In this document: in pieces, positions 8,348-17,145 of the stretch
How positions within the stretch are numbered: the stretch's first letter is position 1
Layout of the letters: each line of letters opens with the position of its first letter
DNA from: Granulicella sibirica
Lineage (GTDB): Bacteria; Acidobacteriota; Terriglobia; Terriglobales; Acidobacteriaceae
Assembly: GCF_004115155.1 (NCBI RefSeq)
Contig: NZ_RDSM01000002.1
Span: forward strand, 1,178,001-1,242,000
Direction of reading: 5' to 3'
DNA length: 64,000 bases
Position numbers and translations under genes: made by a program
The notes under the pieces: generated by a model
Told to the model about the DNA's origin: nothing
Seen by the model: the letters and a program-made list of their open reading frames with translations, nothing else
Databases searched by the model: none

Positions 8348-9214
8348 ATGCCCCTGACAGCCGCCGACCTAAGCCTCCCCACCCTCTTCAACCTAGAAGG
8401 CAAAACCGCCGTCCTCACCGGGGCATCCGGCTTCCTGGGCCGCACCTTCGCCTTGGCCTTGTTAGCCAACGGAGCAAGAGTAGTAGCCCTGGGCCGCAGC
8501 GACCGCCTCCAGTCCGAAGCCGTCACCTGGGCCAACGAATTCGGCTCCGACAAAATCGCCGTCCACCAGATCGACATGTACGACACGGAAGCCCTCAACA
8601 CCCTCTGCGACCAGATAGCCGCCGAAGAGAAATCCCTCGACATCCTCATCAACAACGCCCACGAACTAGGCCCCAACACCGGCTTCAACATCCCCGAGGG
8701 CTCCCTCGAAAACGCATCCCAGCAGAATCTAGACCAGTGGATGAAAAACCTCCAGGGCGGGGTCTTGTGGGCCGTCCAGACCACCCAGCGCCTCGGCATT
8801 CGCATGAAGCAACAGCACCACGGCTCCATCATCAACATAGCGACGATGTACGCGACGGTAGCCCCCCGCCCCCAACTCTACGAAGGCACCACATCCCTCA
8901 ACCCACCCGGCTACTCCGCCTCGAAAGCCGCGTTAGCCGCCTTCACCCGCTACACCGCCAGCTTCTGGGGACGCGACAACGTCCGCGCCAACTGCATCTC
9001 GCCCGGCCCCTTCTCCAACACCGAAGACTCCGCCGGTCAGAACTCCGTGCAGGAAGACTCCCCCTTCGTCCAGCGCCTCAAGGGCTACACCGTCCTCAAC
9101 CGCATCGGCCGCCCCATCGAACTCTGCGGCGCCCTCCTCTTCCTCGCCTCCGACGCCAGCACCTACGTCACCGGCCAGAACCTCATCGTCGACGGCGGCT
9201 GGACCAGCGTCTAG
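8348..9214 (+). CDS. SDR-family NAD(P)-dependent oxidoreductase
   Basis: A 288-residue classical short-chain dehydrogenase. The dinucleotide motif is VLTGASGFLG (about residues 21-30), followed by ILINNAHE and the catalytic YSASK. The usual catalytic serine position is occupied by threonine (INIATMYATVAP), which is uncommon in classical SDRs. The long segment before the tyrosine (RPQLYEGTTSLNPPG) is of the type seen in SDRs from O-antigen and flagellin-glycan loci. The C-terminus ends in the expected NLIVDGGWTS. A GGAG site lies 5 bases before the ATG. It follows the thiamine-diphosphate and isomerase genes and probably reduces a keto-sugar intermediate. Confidence 0.87.
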   Translation: MPLTAADLSLPTLFNLEGKTAVLTGASGFLGRTFALALLANGARVVALGRSDRLQSEAVTWANEFGSDKIAVHQIDMYDTEALNTLCDQIAAEEKSLDILINNAHELGPNTGFNIPEGSLENASQQNLDQWMKNLQGGVLWAVQTTQRLGIRMKQQHHGSIINIATMYATVAPRPQLYEGTTSLNPPGYSASKAALAAFTRYTASFWGRDNVRANCISPGPFSNTEDSAGQNSVQEDSPFVQRLKGYTVLNRIGRPIELCGALLFLASDASTYVTGQNLIVDGGWTSV

Positions 9215-9222
9215 CTCACCCT

Positions 9223-9996
9223 CTACTTCGACAAGCTCCCCCGCAGACTCATCAGGTCTCTCGGGTGCACCCGGATCAACCCGCCTCGCGGGCTGTCGAT
9301 ATCCGCAATCAGGAACATCGCCACGCTCACCAGCACCGGAAGCACCACAAGCAAGAGCGTCCCGGAACGCGTCTGCCGCGTCCCATACCCCACCAGCACA
9401 TTGGCAATGCACGCAATGATGATCAATAGTGCCCAAGCGGGAGTCGGAATCCGATTCCACCATGCCGACTGCGTATACCCCTCGCTGTTGAGCACATCGT
9501 TCATCCCGTTCACCACAAGCGCCGAAATTGGCGTCGGCTGCGCGGCCGCGGTTGGCACCACCGAAAGCCAAAGCTCCTGCTGCAGTGCAGCCGAACTCGC
9601 CCTGACCGCATCCAGCGTATCGCCATAGTCGCTGTCGTAAAACGCGATCCTCGCATCGAGATACCGAAGCAGAAGCGCACGCGTCTTCGCCCCATCGCTC
9701 GGCGGCATCAGGTCGCATCGCACCCACTCCGTCCCAAGAGCGTTCGCCTCGCCCTCCTCATACTGCCTGCGCAGGTCATACCGGGTCGTAGCCATCGAGA
9801 ACGTAAATCCAATGATCAACCCGAGCAGCGTCAGCGCAGCCGAGATCACCAGCGCCGTATCGTCCATGTCTTCCCCATTCGACGGCCGATAGAGCGTCCG
9901 CAGCCAGGTGCCAAGCAGGGACATCCCCCACAGGATCAAGAGCAGAACAACAGCGAGAACGCGCGGATGGTTAACCATGTAGGAGATCATTCTCAA
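9223..9996 (-). CDS. DUF4239 (bestrophin-like) membrane protein
   Basis: A 257-residue inner-membrane protein with a TTG start at 9996 (GGGAG about 5 bases upstream); an ATG two codons in at 9990 is the alternative. Helices run about residues 12-30 (VLAVVLLLILWGMSLLG), 46-67 (TALVISAALTLLGLIIGFTF), and a C-terminal pair near 185-232. The middle is a soluble helical region (RYDLRRQYEEGEANALGTEW) of the kind that marks the DUF4239 family, which is distantly similar to bestrophin channels. Function is unproven. It is convergent with the preceding SDR (8-base gap) and probably does not belong to the sugar cluster. Confidence 0.7.
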   Translation of the reverse strand: MRMISYMVNHPRVLAVVLLLILWGMSLLGTWLRTLYRPSNGEDMDDTALVISAALTLLGLIIGFTFSMATTRYDLRRQYEEGEANALGTEWVRCDLMPPSDGAKTRALLLRYLDARIAFYDSDYGDTLDAVRASSAALQQELWLSVVPTAAAQPTPISALVVNGMNDVLNSEGYTQSAWWNRIPTPAWALLIIIACIANVLVGYGTRQTRSGTLLLVVLPVLVSVAMFLIADIDSPRGGLIRVHPRDLMSLRGSLSK

Positions 9997-10101
9997 TCAT
10001 TCTCCCATCTAGGAAGCGATCGATCGGGAGTGGCCACAAGCAGAGAGGCCGCCCATGCAAAAGCATAAGCGGCCCCATCAAATCAGCGACCACAGCGAGC
10101 C

Positions 10102-11013
10102 CTAAGCGATACCCATGCCGCCCGTCACGCCATAGATCTCACCGGTGATGTAACTCCCCTCCTGCGAGGCAAGCAGCACATACACCGGTGCCAGTTCCAC
10201 CGGCTGCCCAGGCCTCTTGTACGGCGTATTCTGCCCAAGCTTCTTCAGCTTGTCCTTGTCCCCATCCGCCTCCTGCAGCGGTGTCCAGATCGGCCCCGGC
10301 GCAACAGCATTGATGCGTATCCCCTGTTTCTCCATCAACGGTTCACTCAGTCCTTTGGTAAAGTTCGCGATCGCCGCCTTCGTCATCGCATAATCGAAGA
10401 CACCCGGCGAAGGATCATAACCCTGCACGCTCGTCGTGTTGATGATCGAAGCACCCGGCTTCATGTGCGCCACCGCCGCCTTCGTGATCCAGAACATGGA
10501 ATAAAGATTCGTCTTCATCAGCGTGTCGAAGCGCTCCGTCGACGTCTCCAGGATTCCCGCCGTCTTCCCCATCCGCCCGGCATTGTTCACCAGGATGTCC
10601 AGCCCGCCAAGCTGATCAATCGCATCGGCAACCAGCCTCTGACAAAATCCCTCGTGCGAGACATCTCCCGGCAGAAGCACCGCCTTCCGTCCCGCCTCGC
10701 GAATATACCCAGCCACCTCTTCAGCATCCGCCTGCTCCTCTGGCAGGTAACAGATGGCGACATCCGCGCCCTCACGAGCAAACGCAATCGCCGCTGCCCG
10801 CCCAATGCCGGAGTCCGCTCCGGTCAGCAGAGCCTTGCGCCCCGCAAGACGCCCGGAGCCTTTGTACGAACCTTCGCCGCAATCCGGCTTTTCCGTCATT
10901 GCCTGCTGCGTGGCAGGCGCGGACTGGATCTCGATGCTGGAAGGCGTCCCCGCATACTGCGAACGCGGGTCCTGCATGGTAACGACTTCGGGAATTTCAA
11001 GAACGGTGGACAT
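10102..11013 (-). CDS. SDR-family oxidoreductase (YghA-like, N-terminally extended)
   Basis: A 303-residue SDR of the stress-associated YghA/YhdF group. A roughly 45-residue polar extension precedes the Rossmann fold, which carries ALLTGADSGIGRAAA. Further motifs are ICYLPEEQADAEEV, ILVNNAGRMG, NTTSVQGYDPSPG and the catalytic YAMTKAA. It ends with GEIYGVTGGMG. A strong AGGAG precedes the ATG at 11013. It is monocistronic in appearance and separated from the flanking sugar genes, so I do not assign it to them. Confidence 0.88.
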   Translation of the reverse strand: MSTVLEIPEVVTMQDPRSQYAGTPSSIEIQSAPATQQAMTEKPDCGEGSYKGSGRLAGRKALLTGADSGIGRAAAIAFAREGADVAICYLPEEQADAEEVAGYIREAGRKAVLLPGDVSHEGFCQRLVADAIDQLGGLDILVNNAGRMGKTAGILETSTERFDTLMKTNLYSMFWITKAAVAHMKPGASIINTTSVQGYDPSPGVFDYAMTKAAIANFTKGLSEPLMEKQGIRINAVAPGPIWTPLQEADGDKDKLKKLGQNTPYKRPGQPVELAPVYVLLASQEGSYITGEIYGVTGGMGIA

Positions 11014-11745
11014 GGATACTCCTTGGAAACGTACTCGGGATAGCGTGCTCTCTCACCGTAAGATGCAGCATCGCCCCGATATCCTGCTTGCCGTTGCATC
11101 TGTCCTTCCCCGAAGGAATCCACGTCTCCCCCTGCCTTTCATCTCACCCAGCCATAAGGGCCGGGTGCCCACCTTCGCCGACAGCATCATCGCCGGCTAA
11201 GGTGGGAATCAGGGAAGCCGGCCCCGCCACCTTCGAAATGTCAATCCAGAAGGCAATCCGCGTCTGCAGTTGCCCTTGCCCTTCTGGTTGTCATTCCCGA
11301 AGGGAATCTGCGTCTGCAGTAGAAGTTGCCGTTGCCCTCCTGCTTTCCTTCCAAAGCAAATCCAATTTGTCATCGCCGTGACAGTCGCAGTCGTAGTTCT
11401 CCTCAAGCCCTTCCTCCCTCAGACCCTCAAAAACACCAGCAAAATAGCTTGTCAAGCCCCAAAAACACCTAAGCACAACAAACAGAGGCACTTAGCAATG
11501 TCCTTTTAGTTATGGTGGTCAATTTATACTGGAGGAAGAGTCAAAAAGGAGACAAAATTCCTGTTTTCGATCACGAGAAGGGATCTAAGTCCTTTCATAT
11601 CTAATATTTAGCATGCAAGTCCTTTGGAAAGAGCAACTTATGGGAGACGCCTCCGCATATCTTGCTCATTCCAAAGAAGTTGGACCCCGACAGTGGGGAG
11701 GGGGGGGGGTACACCCTCCTCCGGCGACAAAAGGCGTAGAAATAC
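11014..11745. other. 732-bp intergenic region with repeats and a G tract
   Basis: No credible gene is seen here between two divergent SDR genes. The left half contains two or three copies or relics of the palindromic repeat (11104-11127 degenerate, 11241-11280 partial, 11284-11313 full). The right half (about 11440-11640) is noticeably richer in A+T than its surroundings and includes the direct repeat AAGTCCTTT (about 11588 and 11616). A run of ten G residues lies at 11700-11709, preceded by GGGGA, some 36 bases before the next start codon. Confidence 0.6.
11284..11313. repeat. Interspersed palindromic repeat, copy 3
   Basis: Third full copy of the 30-base element (core TTCCCGAAGGGAA, then TCTGCGT). 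A degenerate copy with CTTCCCCGAAGGAATCCACG lies at 11104-11127, and 11241-11280 repeats the flanking pattern CGTCTGCAGTTGCCCTTGCC. The cluster suggests local amplification of the element. Confidence 0.75.
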
Positions 11746-12519
11746 ATGGACCTGCAACTCCAAAACTCGGTCTGCTTCGTAGCAGGATCCTCCCGTGGCA
11801 TCGGACGCGCCATCGCGACAACCCTCCTCGCCGAGGGCGCAAGCATCGTTCTCACCGGCCGCAATCAGGACTCCCTCGACCGCACCCACGCCGATCTTGC
11901 AACGCCCGAGACCCAAACCCGCATCCTCTCCATCCCTGCCGACTTCACCGATCCCCGAGCCATCCAGACCGCCTTCGATCGCACCATCCAGCATTTCGGC
12001 CACATCGACCACCTCATCGCCAACCTCGGCACCGGCGCCGGCACTCCCGGTCCAACGCCCCCACCCGAAGACTGGACCCGCCTCTTCGATCAGAACTTCT
12101 TCGCCTCGGTCCGCCTCACCGAAGCCTGCCTTCCACACTTACGCGTAAATGGCGGCTCCATTCTCTATATCTCGTCCATCGTCGCCCTCGAAGCCACCCC
12201 CGCTCCTCTTCCCTACTCCGCCGCCAAGGCCGCCCTCACCAACTACGCCAAAAATCTCAGCCGCCACCTCGCCGCCGACAAGATCCGCATCAACACCATC
12301 GCTCCCGGAAACATCTTCTTTCCCGGCGGCTCCTGGGAGCGCCATCTGGCCAACCGCCGCGAAGCCGTCGAAGCCATGCTCAAGACCGAAGTTCCCCAGA
12401 ACCGCTTCGGAACCCCCGAAGAGATAGCCTCCCTCGCCGCCTGGCTCTGTTCCCCACTCGCCGCCTTCTCGACCGGAAGCACCTACGTCGTCGACGGCGG
12501 CCAAACCCGTTCCATCTAA
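11746..12519 (+). CDS. SDR-family oxidoreductase
   Basis: A 257-residue classical SDR starting MDLQLQNSVCFVAGSSRGIG, with the glycine-rich cofactor loop at residues 14-20. It has LIANLGTG in place of the usual NNAG, catalytic ISS in LYISSIVALEA, YSAAK, and a typical C-terminus TYVVDGGQT. The ATG at 11746 has only a weak AAGGCG upstream. It is the first of two adjacent SDR genes that lead into the GtrA/GT2 pair, so a role in making a modified sugar for transfer is plausible. Substrate unknown. Confidence 0.86.
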   Translation: MDLQLQNSVCFVAGSSRGIGRAIATTLLAEGASIVLTGRNQDSLDRTHADLATPETQTRILSIPADFTDPRAIQTAFDRTIQHFGHIDHLIANLGTGAGTPGPTPPPEDWTRLFDQNFFASVRLTEACLPHLRVNGGSILYISSIVALEATPAPLPYSAAKAALTNYAKNLSRHLAADKIRINTIAPGNIFFPGGSWERHLANRREAVEAMLKTEVPQNRFGTPEEIASLAAWLCSPLAAFSTGSTYVVDGGQTRSI

Positions 12520-12548
12520 CAAAAAACCATCTGAGATACTGAGTCCGC

Positions 12549-13403
12549 ATGCGAGCCGATCCAAACCAGCGCGTCAAAGACCTCTTCGACCTCACCGGAC
12601 GCGTAGCCATCATCACCGGAGGTGCCGGTCTCCTCGGCTACCATCACGGAGCCATCCTCGCCGCCGCCGGAGCCAGCGTCGTTCTCCTCGACCTCGCTCA
12701 CGCCAATCCCGCCCTCCGCGCCGAACAGCTCCAACTCGCCCACGGCCCCGAGTGCCTCGGACTCTCAGCCGACATTACCAGCGAACAATCCCTCGCCGAA
12801 GCCCGCGACCAGATCCTCGAGAAGTTCGGACGCATCGACATCCTCATCAACAACGCCGCGAACAACCCCAAGGTCGAGACCAAGGATGGAGCCACCAGCC
12901 AGGCTTGGTCCCGTCTCGAGAACCTCCCCCTCCACATCTGGAACGAAGACATCAACGTCGGTCTCACCGGAGCATTCCTCTGCGCTCGCACCTTCGGAGC
13001 CCAGATGGTCAGGCAGAACTCCGGAGTCATCGTCAACGTAGCCAGCGACCTCGCCCTCATCGCTCCCGACCAGCGCCTCTACCGCAAGGAAGGTCTACCG
13101 GAAGATCTGCAGCCGGTAAAGCCAGTCACCTACTCGGTCGTCAAAACCGCACTCATCGGCCTCACCCGCTATCTCGCCACCTACTGGACAGCCCACAACA
13201 TCCGCGTCAACGCCATCTCCCCGGGAGGTGTCTCGGCCGGACAGCCCGAAGACTTCACCGCGAAGCTCCACCAACTCATCCCACTCGGCCGCATGGCCCA
13301 CAAGGACGAGTACCAGGGAGCCATCCTCTTCCTCTGCTCCGACGCAAGCTCCTACATGACCGGCGCCAACCTCGTCATCGACGGAGGTCGATCCTGCCTC
13401 TAA
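12549..13403 (+). CDS. SDR-family oxidoreductase, PtmA-like
   Basis: A 284-residue SDR with VAIITGGAGLLGYHHG (about residues 18-33), ILINNAANNP, catalytic serine in VNVASDLALIAPDQRLY, and YSVVKTALIGLTRYLATYW. The long DLALIAPDQRLYR insertion and YSVVK pattern resemble PtmA-type SDRs from flagellin-glycan (legionaminic acid) loci, which fits the NeuB-like gene in the same cluster. It lies 29 bases after the preceding SDR, and the GtrA-type gene begins within 40 bases of its stop. Exact reaction not determined. Confidence 0.85.
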   Translation: MRADPNQRVKDLFDLTGRVAIITGGAGLLGYHHGAILAAAGASVVLLDLAHANPALRAEQLQLAHGPECLGLSADITSEQSLAEARDQILEKFGRIDILINNAANNPKVETKDGATSQAWSRLENLPLHIWNEDINVGLTGAFLCARTFGAQMVRQNSGVIVNVASDLALIAPDQRLYRKEGLPEDLQPVKPVTYSVVKTALIGLTRYLATYWTAHNIRVNAISPGGVSAGQPEDFTAKLHQLIPLGRMAHKDEYQGAILFLCSDASSYMTGANLVIDGGRSCL

Positions 13404-13441
13404 CGCCCCAGGCCGAGGTCAGACCGGGCGACGTCCCCGTC

Positions 13442-14044
13442 GTGCCCATTTCACAGGACCCGTTTCTTCCAAAAAGCCGGCTCCAGCGCCTCGTCGGCCT
13501 TTTCCCCAAAGGCCAGTTCATCCGCTATCTCTGCGTCGGAGTCTTCAACACCCTCTTCGGCTACGGAACCTTCGTTATCACCCTTGCGCTCCTGAATGCC
13601 TTCGTTCCCGCACCGTTCCTTCCCCTCACCGTCGTCCTCGCATCCATCATCTCCACACCCTTCAACATTACCGTCGCTTACTTCGGCTACAAGCTCTTCG
13701 TCTTCCGTACCAAGGGCAATCACCTCATCGAGTGGCTCCGCTGCTTCGCCGTCTACGGTACCGGCATGATTCCCGGCCTGCTCGCTCTCTCCGCCCTTAC
13801 CCGCTTCTTTCAAACCAGCATCGATGCTCACCACACACTTCTTGCGTCTGCTCTCCATCACACCGAGGCCATCCTCCATCTCGGCAGCAAATCCCCCATC
13901 CTGCAAAAGTTCATATCCGGGAAAACCGCACCGGGTAACATAGCGGGAGCAATCGTCACAGGTTTTAGCACGATCTACAGCTTTGTCGGTCACAAGAAGT
14001 TCTCGTTCAAACCCGCAAAAGCTCGAACCCTCAAGCACCCATGA
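13442..14044 (+). CDS. GtrA-family membrane protein
   Basis: A roughly 200-residue polytopic protein of the GtrA/DPMS-type family, thought to help flip undecaprenyl-phosphate-linked sugars or anchor a partner glycosyltransferase. The signature FIRYLCVGVFNTLFGYGTFV starts near residue 26; ITVAYFGYKLFVFRTKG marks helix 2-3, and SFVGHKKFSF closes the last helix. A 60-residue insertion before the last helices makes it longer than the usual 120-150. There is no ATG: the best start is GTG at 13442, which lacks a strong ribosome site and could be a few codons off. Its stop overlaps the GT2 start by ATGA, typical of GtrA-GtrB pairs. Confidence 0.8.
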   Translation: MPISQDPFLPKSRLQRLVGLFPKGQFIRYLCVGVFNTLFGYGTFVITLALLNAFVPAPFLPLTVVLASIISTPFNITVAYFGYKLFVFRTKGNHLIEWLRCFAVYGTGMIPGLLALSALTRFFQTSIDAHHTLLASALHHTEAILHLGSKSPILQKFISGKTAPGNIAGAIVTGFSTIYSFVGHKKFSFKPAKARTLKHP

Positions 14045-15051
14045 TTCAGGCCACGTCCGACAAAACCATCTCGATCGTTACCCCCTGCTACAACGAGCAG
14101 GACAACGTCCGCAACCTCTACACCCAGGTTCGCGACGTGATGGTTTCCATCGGCAAGTATCGCTACGAACACATATTCATCGATAACTCCTCAAAAGACG
14201 CGACTGTCGCGATCCTGAAGCAGATCGCCGCCGAAGACCCGAACGTCAAGATCATTGTCAACTCCCGCAACTTCGGCCATATCCGCTCCCCCATTCATGC
14301 CCTCTTCCAGGCCCGCGGAGACGCCGTCCTCGGCATCGTCGCCGACCTTCAGGATCCGCCGCCGATGATCCGCGATCTCATCCGTGAGTGGGAGAACGGA
14401 GCCTATTGCGTTCTCGGCATCAAACGCACGAGCGAAGAAGCCTCGCTCATGTTCTGGCTGCGCAAGGAGTATTACAAGCTCGCCGAGCGCCTTTCCTCCA
14501 TCGAGACCATCCAGAACTACACCGGATTTGGCCTCTACGACCGCAAGGTAGTAGACCTCGTCCGTTCCTTCGACGATCCATATCCTTACTTCCGCGGGAT
14601 GATCGCCGAGATCGGCCTCCCCACCGTCAAGCTCCTTTACGATCAGCCAGCCCGCAAGTTCGGCTTTACCAAGAACAATTGGTATACGCTCTACGACATC
14701 GGCATGCTCGGGATTATCAACCACTCGAAGGTCCCCCTTCGTCTTGCCACCTTCGCCGGCTTCATCGGTGCGGGCGTCTCCTTCCTGATCGCCCTCAGCT
14801 ACCTCGTCCTCAAGATCCTCTTCTGGTCGACCTTCACCTTCGGCTTAGCGCCGATGCTTATCGGCGTCTTCTTCATCTCCTCCCTGCAACTTGTCTTCCT
14901 CGGTATCATGGGCGAGTATGTTGGAGCCATCTACACCCAGGTTCAGAAGCGTCCTTACGCCGTCGAACTTGAACGCATCAACTTCGAGTACCCACCAGCG
15001 CTTCCCAAGTCCGAGCGTCCACCAGACCTGCTGGCGACACAAGCATCGTAG
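14041..15051 (+). CDS. GT2 glycosyltransferase (GtrB/DPM1-like)
   Basis: A 336-residue family-2 glycosyltransferase that moves a sugar onto undecaprenyl phosphate. The N-terminal catalytic domain starts ISIVTPCYNEQDNVRNLY and has the DXD-type VADLQDPPPMI, followed by YTGFGLYDRKVVD. The C-terminus has two membrane helices (about residues 235-258 and 270-296: TLFTFGLAPML-type hydrophobic blocks), as in GtrB and dolichol-phosphate mannose synthases. The start is fixed by the 4-base overlap with the GtrA-type gene. It ends the sugar cluster; the two proteins likely export the modified sugar for surface glycan decoration. Confidence 0.9.
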   Translation: MIQATSDKTISIVTPCYNEQDNVRNLYTQVRDVMVSIGKYRYEHIFIDNSSKDATVAILKQIAAEDPNVKIIVNSRNFGHIRSPIHALFQARGDAVLGIVADLQDPPPMIRDLIREWENGAYCVLGIKRTSEEASLMFWLRKEYYKLAERLSSIETIQNYTGFGLYDRKVVDLVRSFDDPYPYFRGMIAEIGLPTVKLLYDQPARKFGFTKNNWYTLYDIGMLGIINHSKVPLRLATFAGFIGAGVSFLIALSYLVLKILFWSTFTFGLAPMLIGVFFISSLQLVFLGIMGEYVGAIYTQVQKRPYAVELERINFEYPPALPKSERPPDLLATQAS

Positions 15052-15141
15052 TCACCATCATTCTCCTATGAAAAAGAGACGATTTCTCGCCGAAGCAGTC
15101 TAGACGCGATTTCTTGCGACTTCAAGAGCCAGAATGACCGT

Positions 15142-17010
15142 TCAATTTTCTAAGGCAGACCTGGCTGACGAATCACCCACATCCTTGCGCTTGTACAACA
15201 CGTAGGGACCGAAGCACTTCACAGCCGTCCAGCGATCTCCCAAATTCCTCGCGAACTCCGCGCCAGGGTAATACGGAATTGGATTCCGCTCTCGAAAGTG
15301 CTTTGGGATCCCCTGAAAGATGCCTGATTCCGACGGCATCTGCTGCCCTCCTTCCTTGAAATCGGAGGGAAGAAGGAGCCACCTGTTCGCGTTGACTTCA
15401 CTGATCGAGCGGCGCTCAGCAGTCGGATTCATCATGTCTACCCAGAACGCGTAGTAACTCGGAGCGTAATGATGTGTCTCGACAAGCTGACTCTCTACGG
15501 TCGGACTTATCTCGAGCGGAGTTGTGACGAGTTCATCGCCAACCAGCCGCTCAAGCGCGTCTGTGTCCAGCCGGTAGTCCGGTTCGGGATTACTCATCAG
15601 AACGCCAGTAAGGTACCCATGTCCTCGCCCAACCGCCAGCACAACCGCCTTGTGAATCGGTCTAGGAAGGCGGTACATTACCGTCTGTCTCAGCACAAAT
15701 GCCGTCCGCATTTCGAATAATCGCTCATTCACAAAATGATTCCAAAGTACGACCATCAAAATACACGAGAGCCATCCCGCCCTGACCGCCCGAGAACTAC
15801 GGCTCACGGCAACAAGTGAGAGTACGAGCACGCCGGCTCCATTGAAGATGACGTGCAACGGATCGCATCTTCCCATCGCTGCGGGCATCAAGGCGAGACT
15901 CACGGCATAGAAAGCAAGCAACCGTGCGCTCGCAGACTCCCGCAAACAAACGATCCTTCCCAATCCAAGTGGCGCAAGCCAAACCAGAGCAATTAGAAGC
16001 ACAACGATGTGGGGATAAATGCCGAGCGGAAGACTCAACGCACCTCGAGAGAAAGACGCCGCCATCGTCAGGTAGGATCTGCCAAGCGTCAACAGCAAGG
16101 AAGCAAGCACCAAAAGCGGCACAAACGCGGCAAGCAGCCATCGCCGCCCGTCCTGCCACGCGCGAAGGAGACCGAAGGTCATTACCCCAATCGACATTGC
16201 CAGACCGAGTTCCGGCGAAATCATCAGTTCCAGTGCCTCACCGATCGAAAGCAGCAACGTGCATCGCCAGACAGACCGCGCCCTCGTTGCGTACAGGAGA
16301 ACCGCTAGAGGACTCGCAAATCGAAAGAAGGTGTAATTGAGGCCAAGGTGCGGGGTAATCGCGGCAGCCGCAAGCAGAGCAAGCGCCACCTTCCGCAAAC
16401 CACATTTCATCGGCAGTGCGTTCAGCACATAGGCAACCATCAGCAGGCCGAGCGAGCTCTCGATTACGAGAGTAAGGTAGTAAGCCTTTGTCATGCTGCA
16501 ACGCAGCAGCTTGCTCAACCATATTACGGGAAGCAACAGGAGAGGCCCATAGGCAAACTCCAATTGCGTGTAGAGCGCTCGCCCAGTGTCGCGATGCACT
16601 GTCGCCTGCTCGATGATGTAACCAGCGTCCCCAAGATAGCGAAGACGCGAAGAGGCTGCCATCCAACTGAAGAAGGAAAGAATGAACGCCGATAGCGAGA
16701 CAATAGCGGCGATGAACCCTGCGCTTAACTTCGGCTCCTTCCTAATGTCCGATGCCGCAGATGCGTTACCTCGTTGCGACCAGAGCGAGAAAAGAAGAAC
16801 GAGCACACTCAGCCCAACTGCCGCATCGGTCGCAACACTGTTGTTGAACCCTGCGATATAGGAGGCCGAAACGGTCTGTGCATACTTCAGCGGGACATGG
16901 TATGGGAGACGAAAAACTAACAACACAGTCGCCACCAGCGTGGCACATCCCGCAAGCCAGATGCCCCGAGGCCCAGCTCCATACCGTGCGACTGCACCTT
17001 CTAACTTCAT
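15142..17010 (-). CDS. Polytopic membrane protein, GT-C-like, unassigned
   Basis: A protein of about 622 residues if started at the ATG at 17010 (GTG at 17082 would add 24). It has at least ten hydrophobic helices over the first 440 residues, then a soluble C-terminal domain of about 170. The first extracytoplasmic loop contains LGDAGYIIEQATVHRDTG and YTQLEFAYGPLL, a layout like the periplasmic loop of GT-C glycosyltransferases. The C-terminal domain contains SYYAFWVDMMNPTAERRSISE, reminiscent of a sugar-binding or membrane-proximal domain. No family is recognised with certainty. It is convergent with the GT2 gene and may act on surface glycans. Confidence 0.7.
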   Translation of the reverse strand: MKLEGAVARYGAGPRGIWLAGCATLVATVLLVFRLPYHVPLKYAQTVSASYIAGFNNSVATDAAVGLSVLVLLFSLWSQRGNASAASDIRKEPKLSAGFIAAIVSLSAFILSFFSWMAASSRLRYLGDAGYIIEQATVHRDTGRALYTQLEFAYGPLLLLPVIWLSKLLRCSMTKAYYLTLVIESSLGLLMVAYVLNALPMKCGLRKVALALLAAAAITPHLGLNYTFFRFASPLAVLLYATRARSVWRCTLLLSIGEALELMISPELGLAMSIGVMTFGLLRAWQDGRRWLLAAFVPLLVLASLLLTLGRSYLTMAASFSRGALSLPLGIYPHIVVLLIALVWLAPLGLGRIVCLRESASARLLAFYAVSLALMPAAMGRCDPLHVIFNGAGVLVLSLVAVSRSSRAVRAGWLSCILMVVLWNHFVNERLFEMRTAFVLRQTVMYRLPRPIHKAVVLAVGRGHGYLTGVLMSNPEPDYRLDTDALERLVGDELVTTPLEISPTVESQLVETHHYAPSYYAFWVDMMNPTAERRSISEVNANRWLLLPSDFKEGGQQMPSESGIFQGIPKHFRERNPIPYYPGAEFARNLGDRWTAVKCFGPYVLYKRKDVGDSSARSALEN

Positions 17011-17145
17011 TCCGATGTCAGCGCTCCTAGTCCGCACTACGAAAGTATGCTGAAGGCCCTTCTGTATGACGCTACCGGTCACGACGGCCCCGGCGGTTAA
17101 CTCGACACACTTAATCTTGTAGAGTCTTCTAGGGGAACTTAGGCC

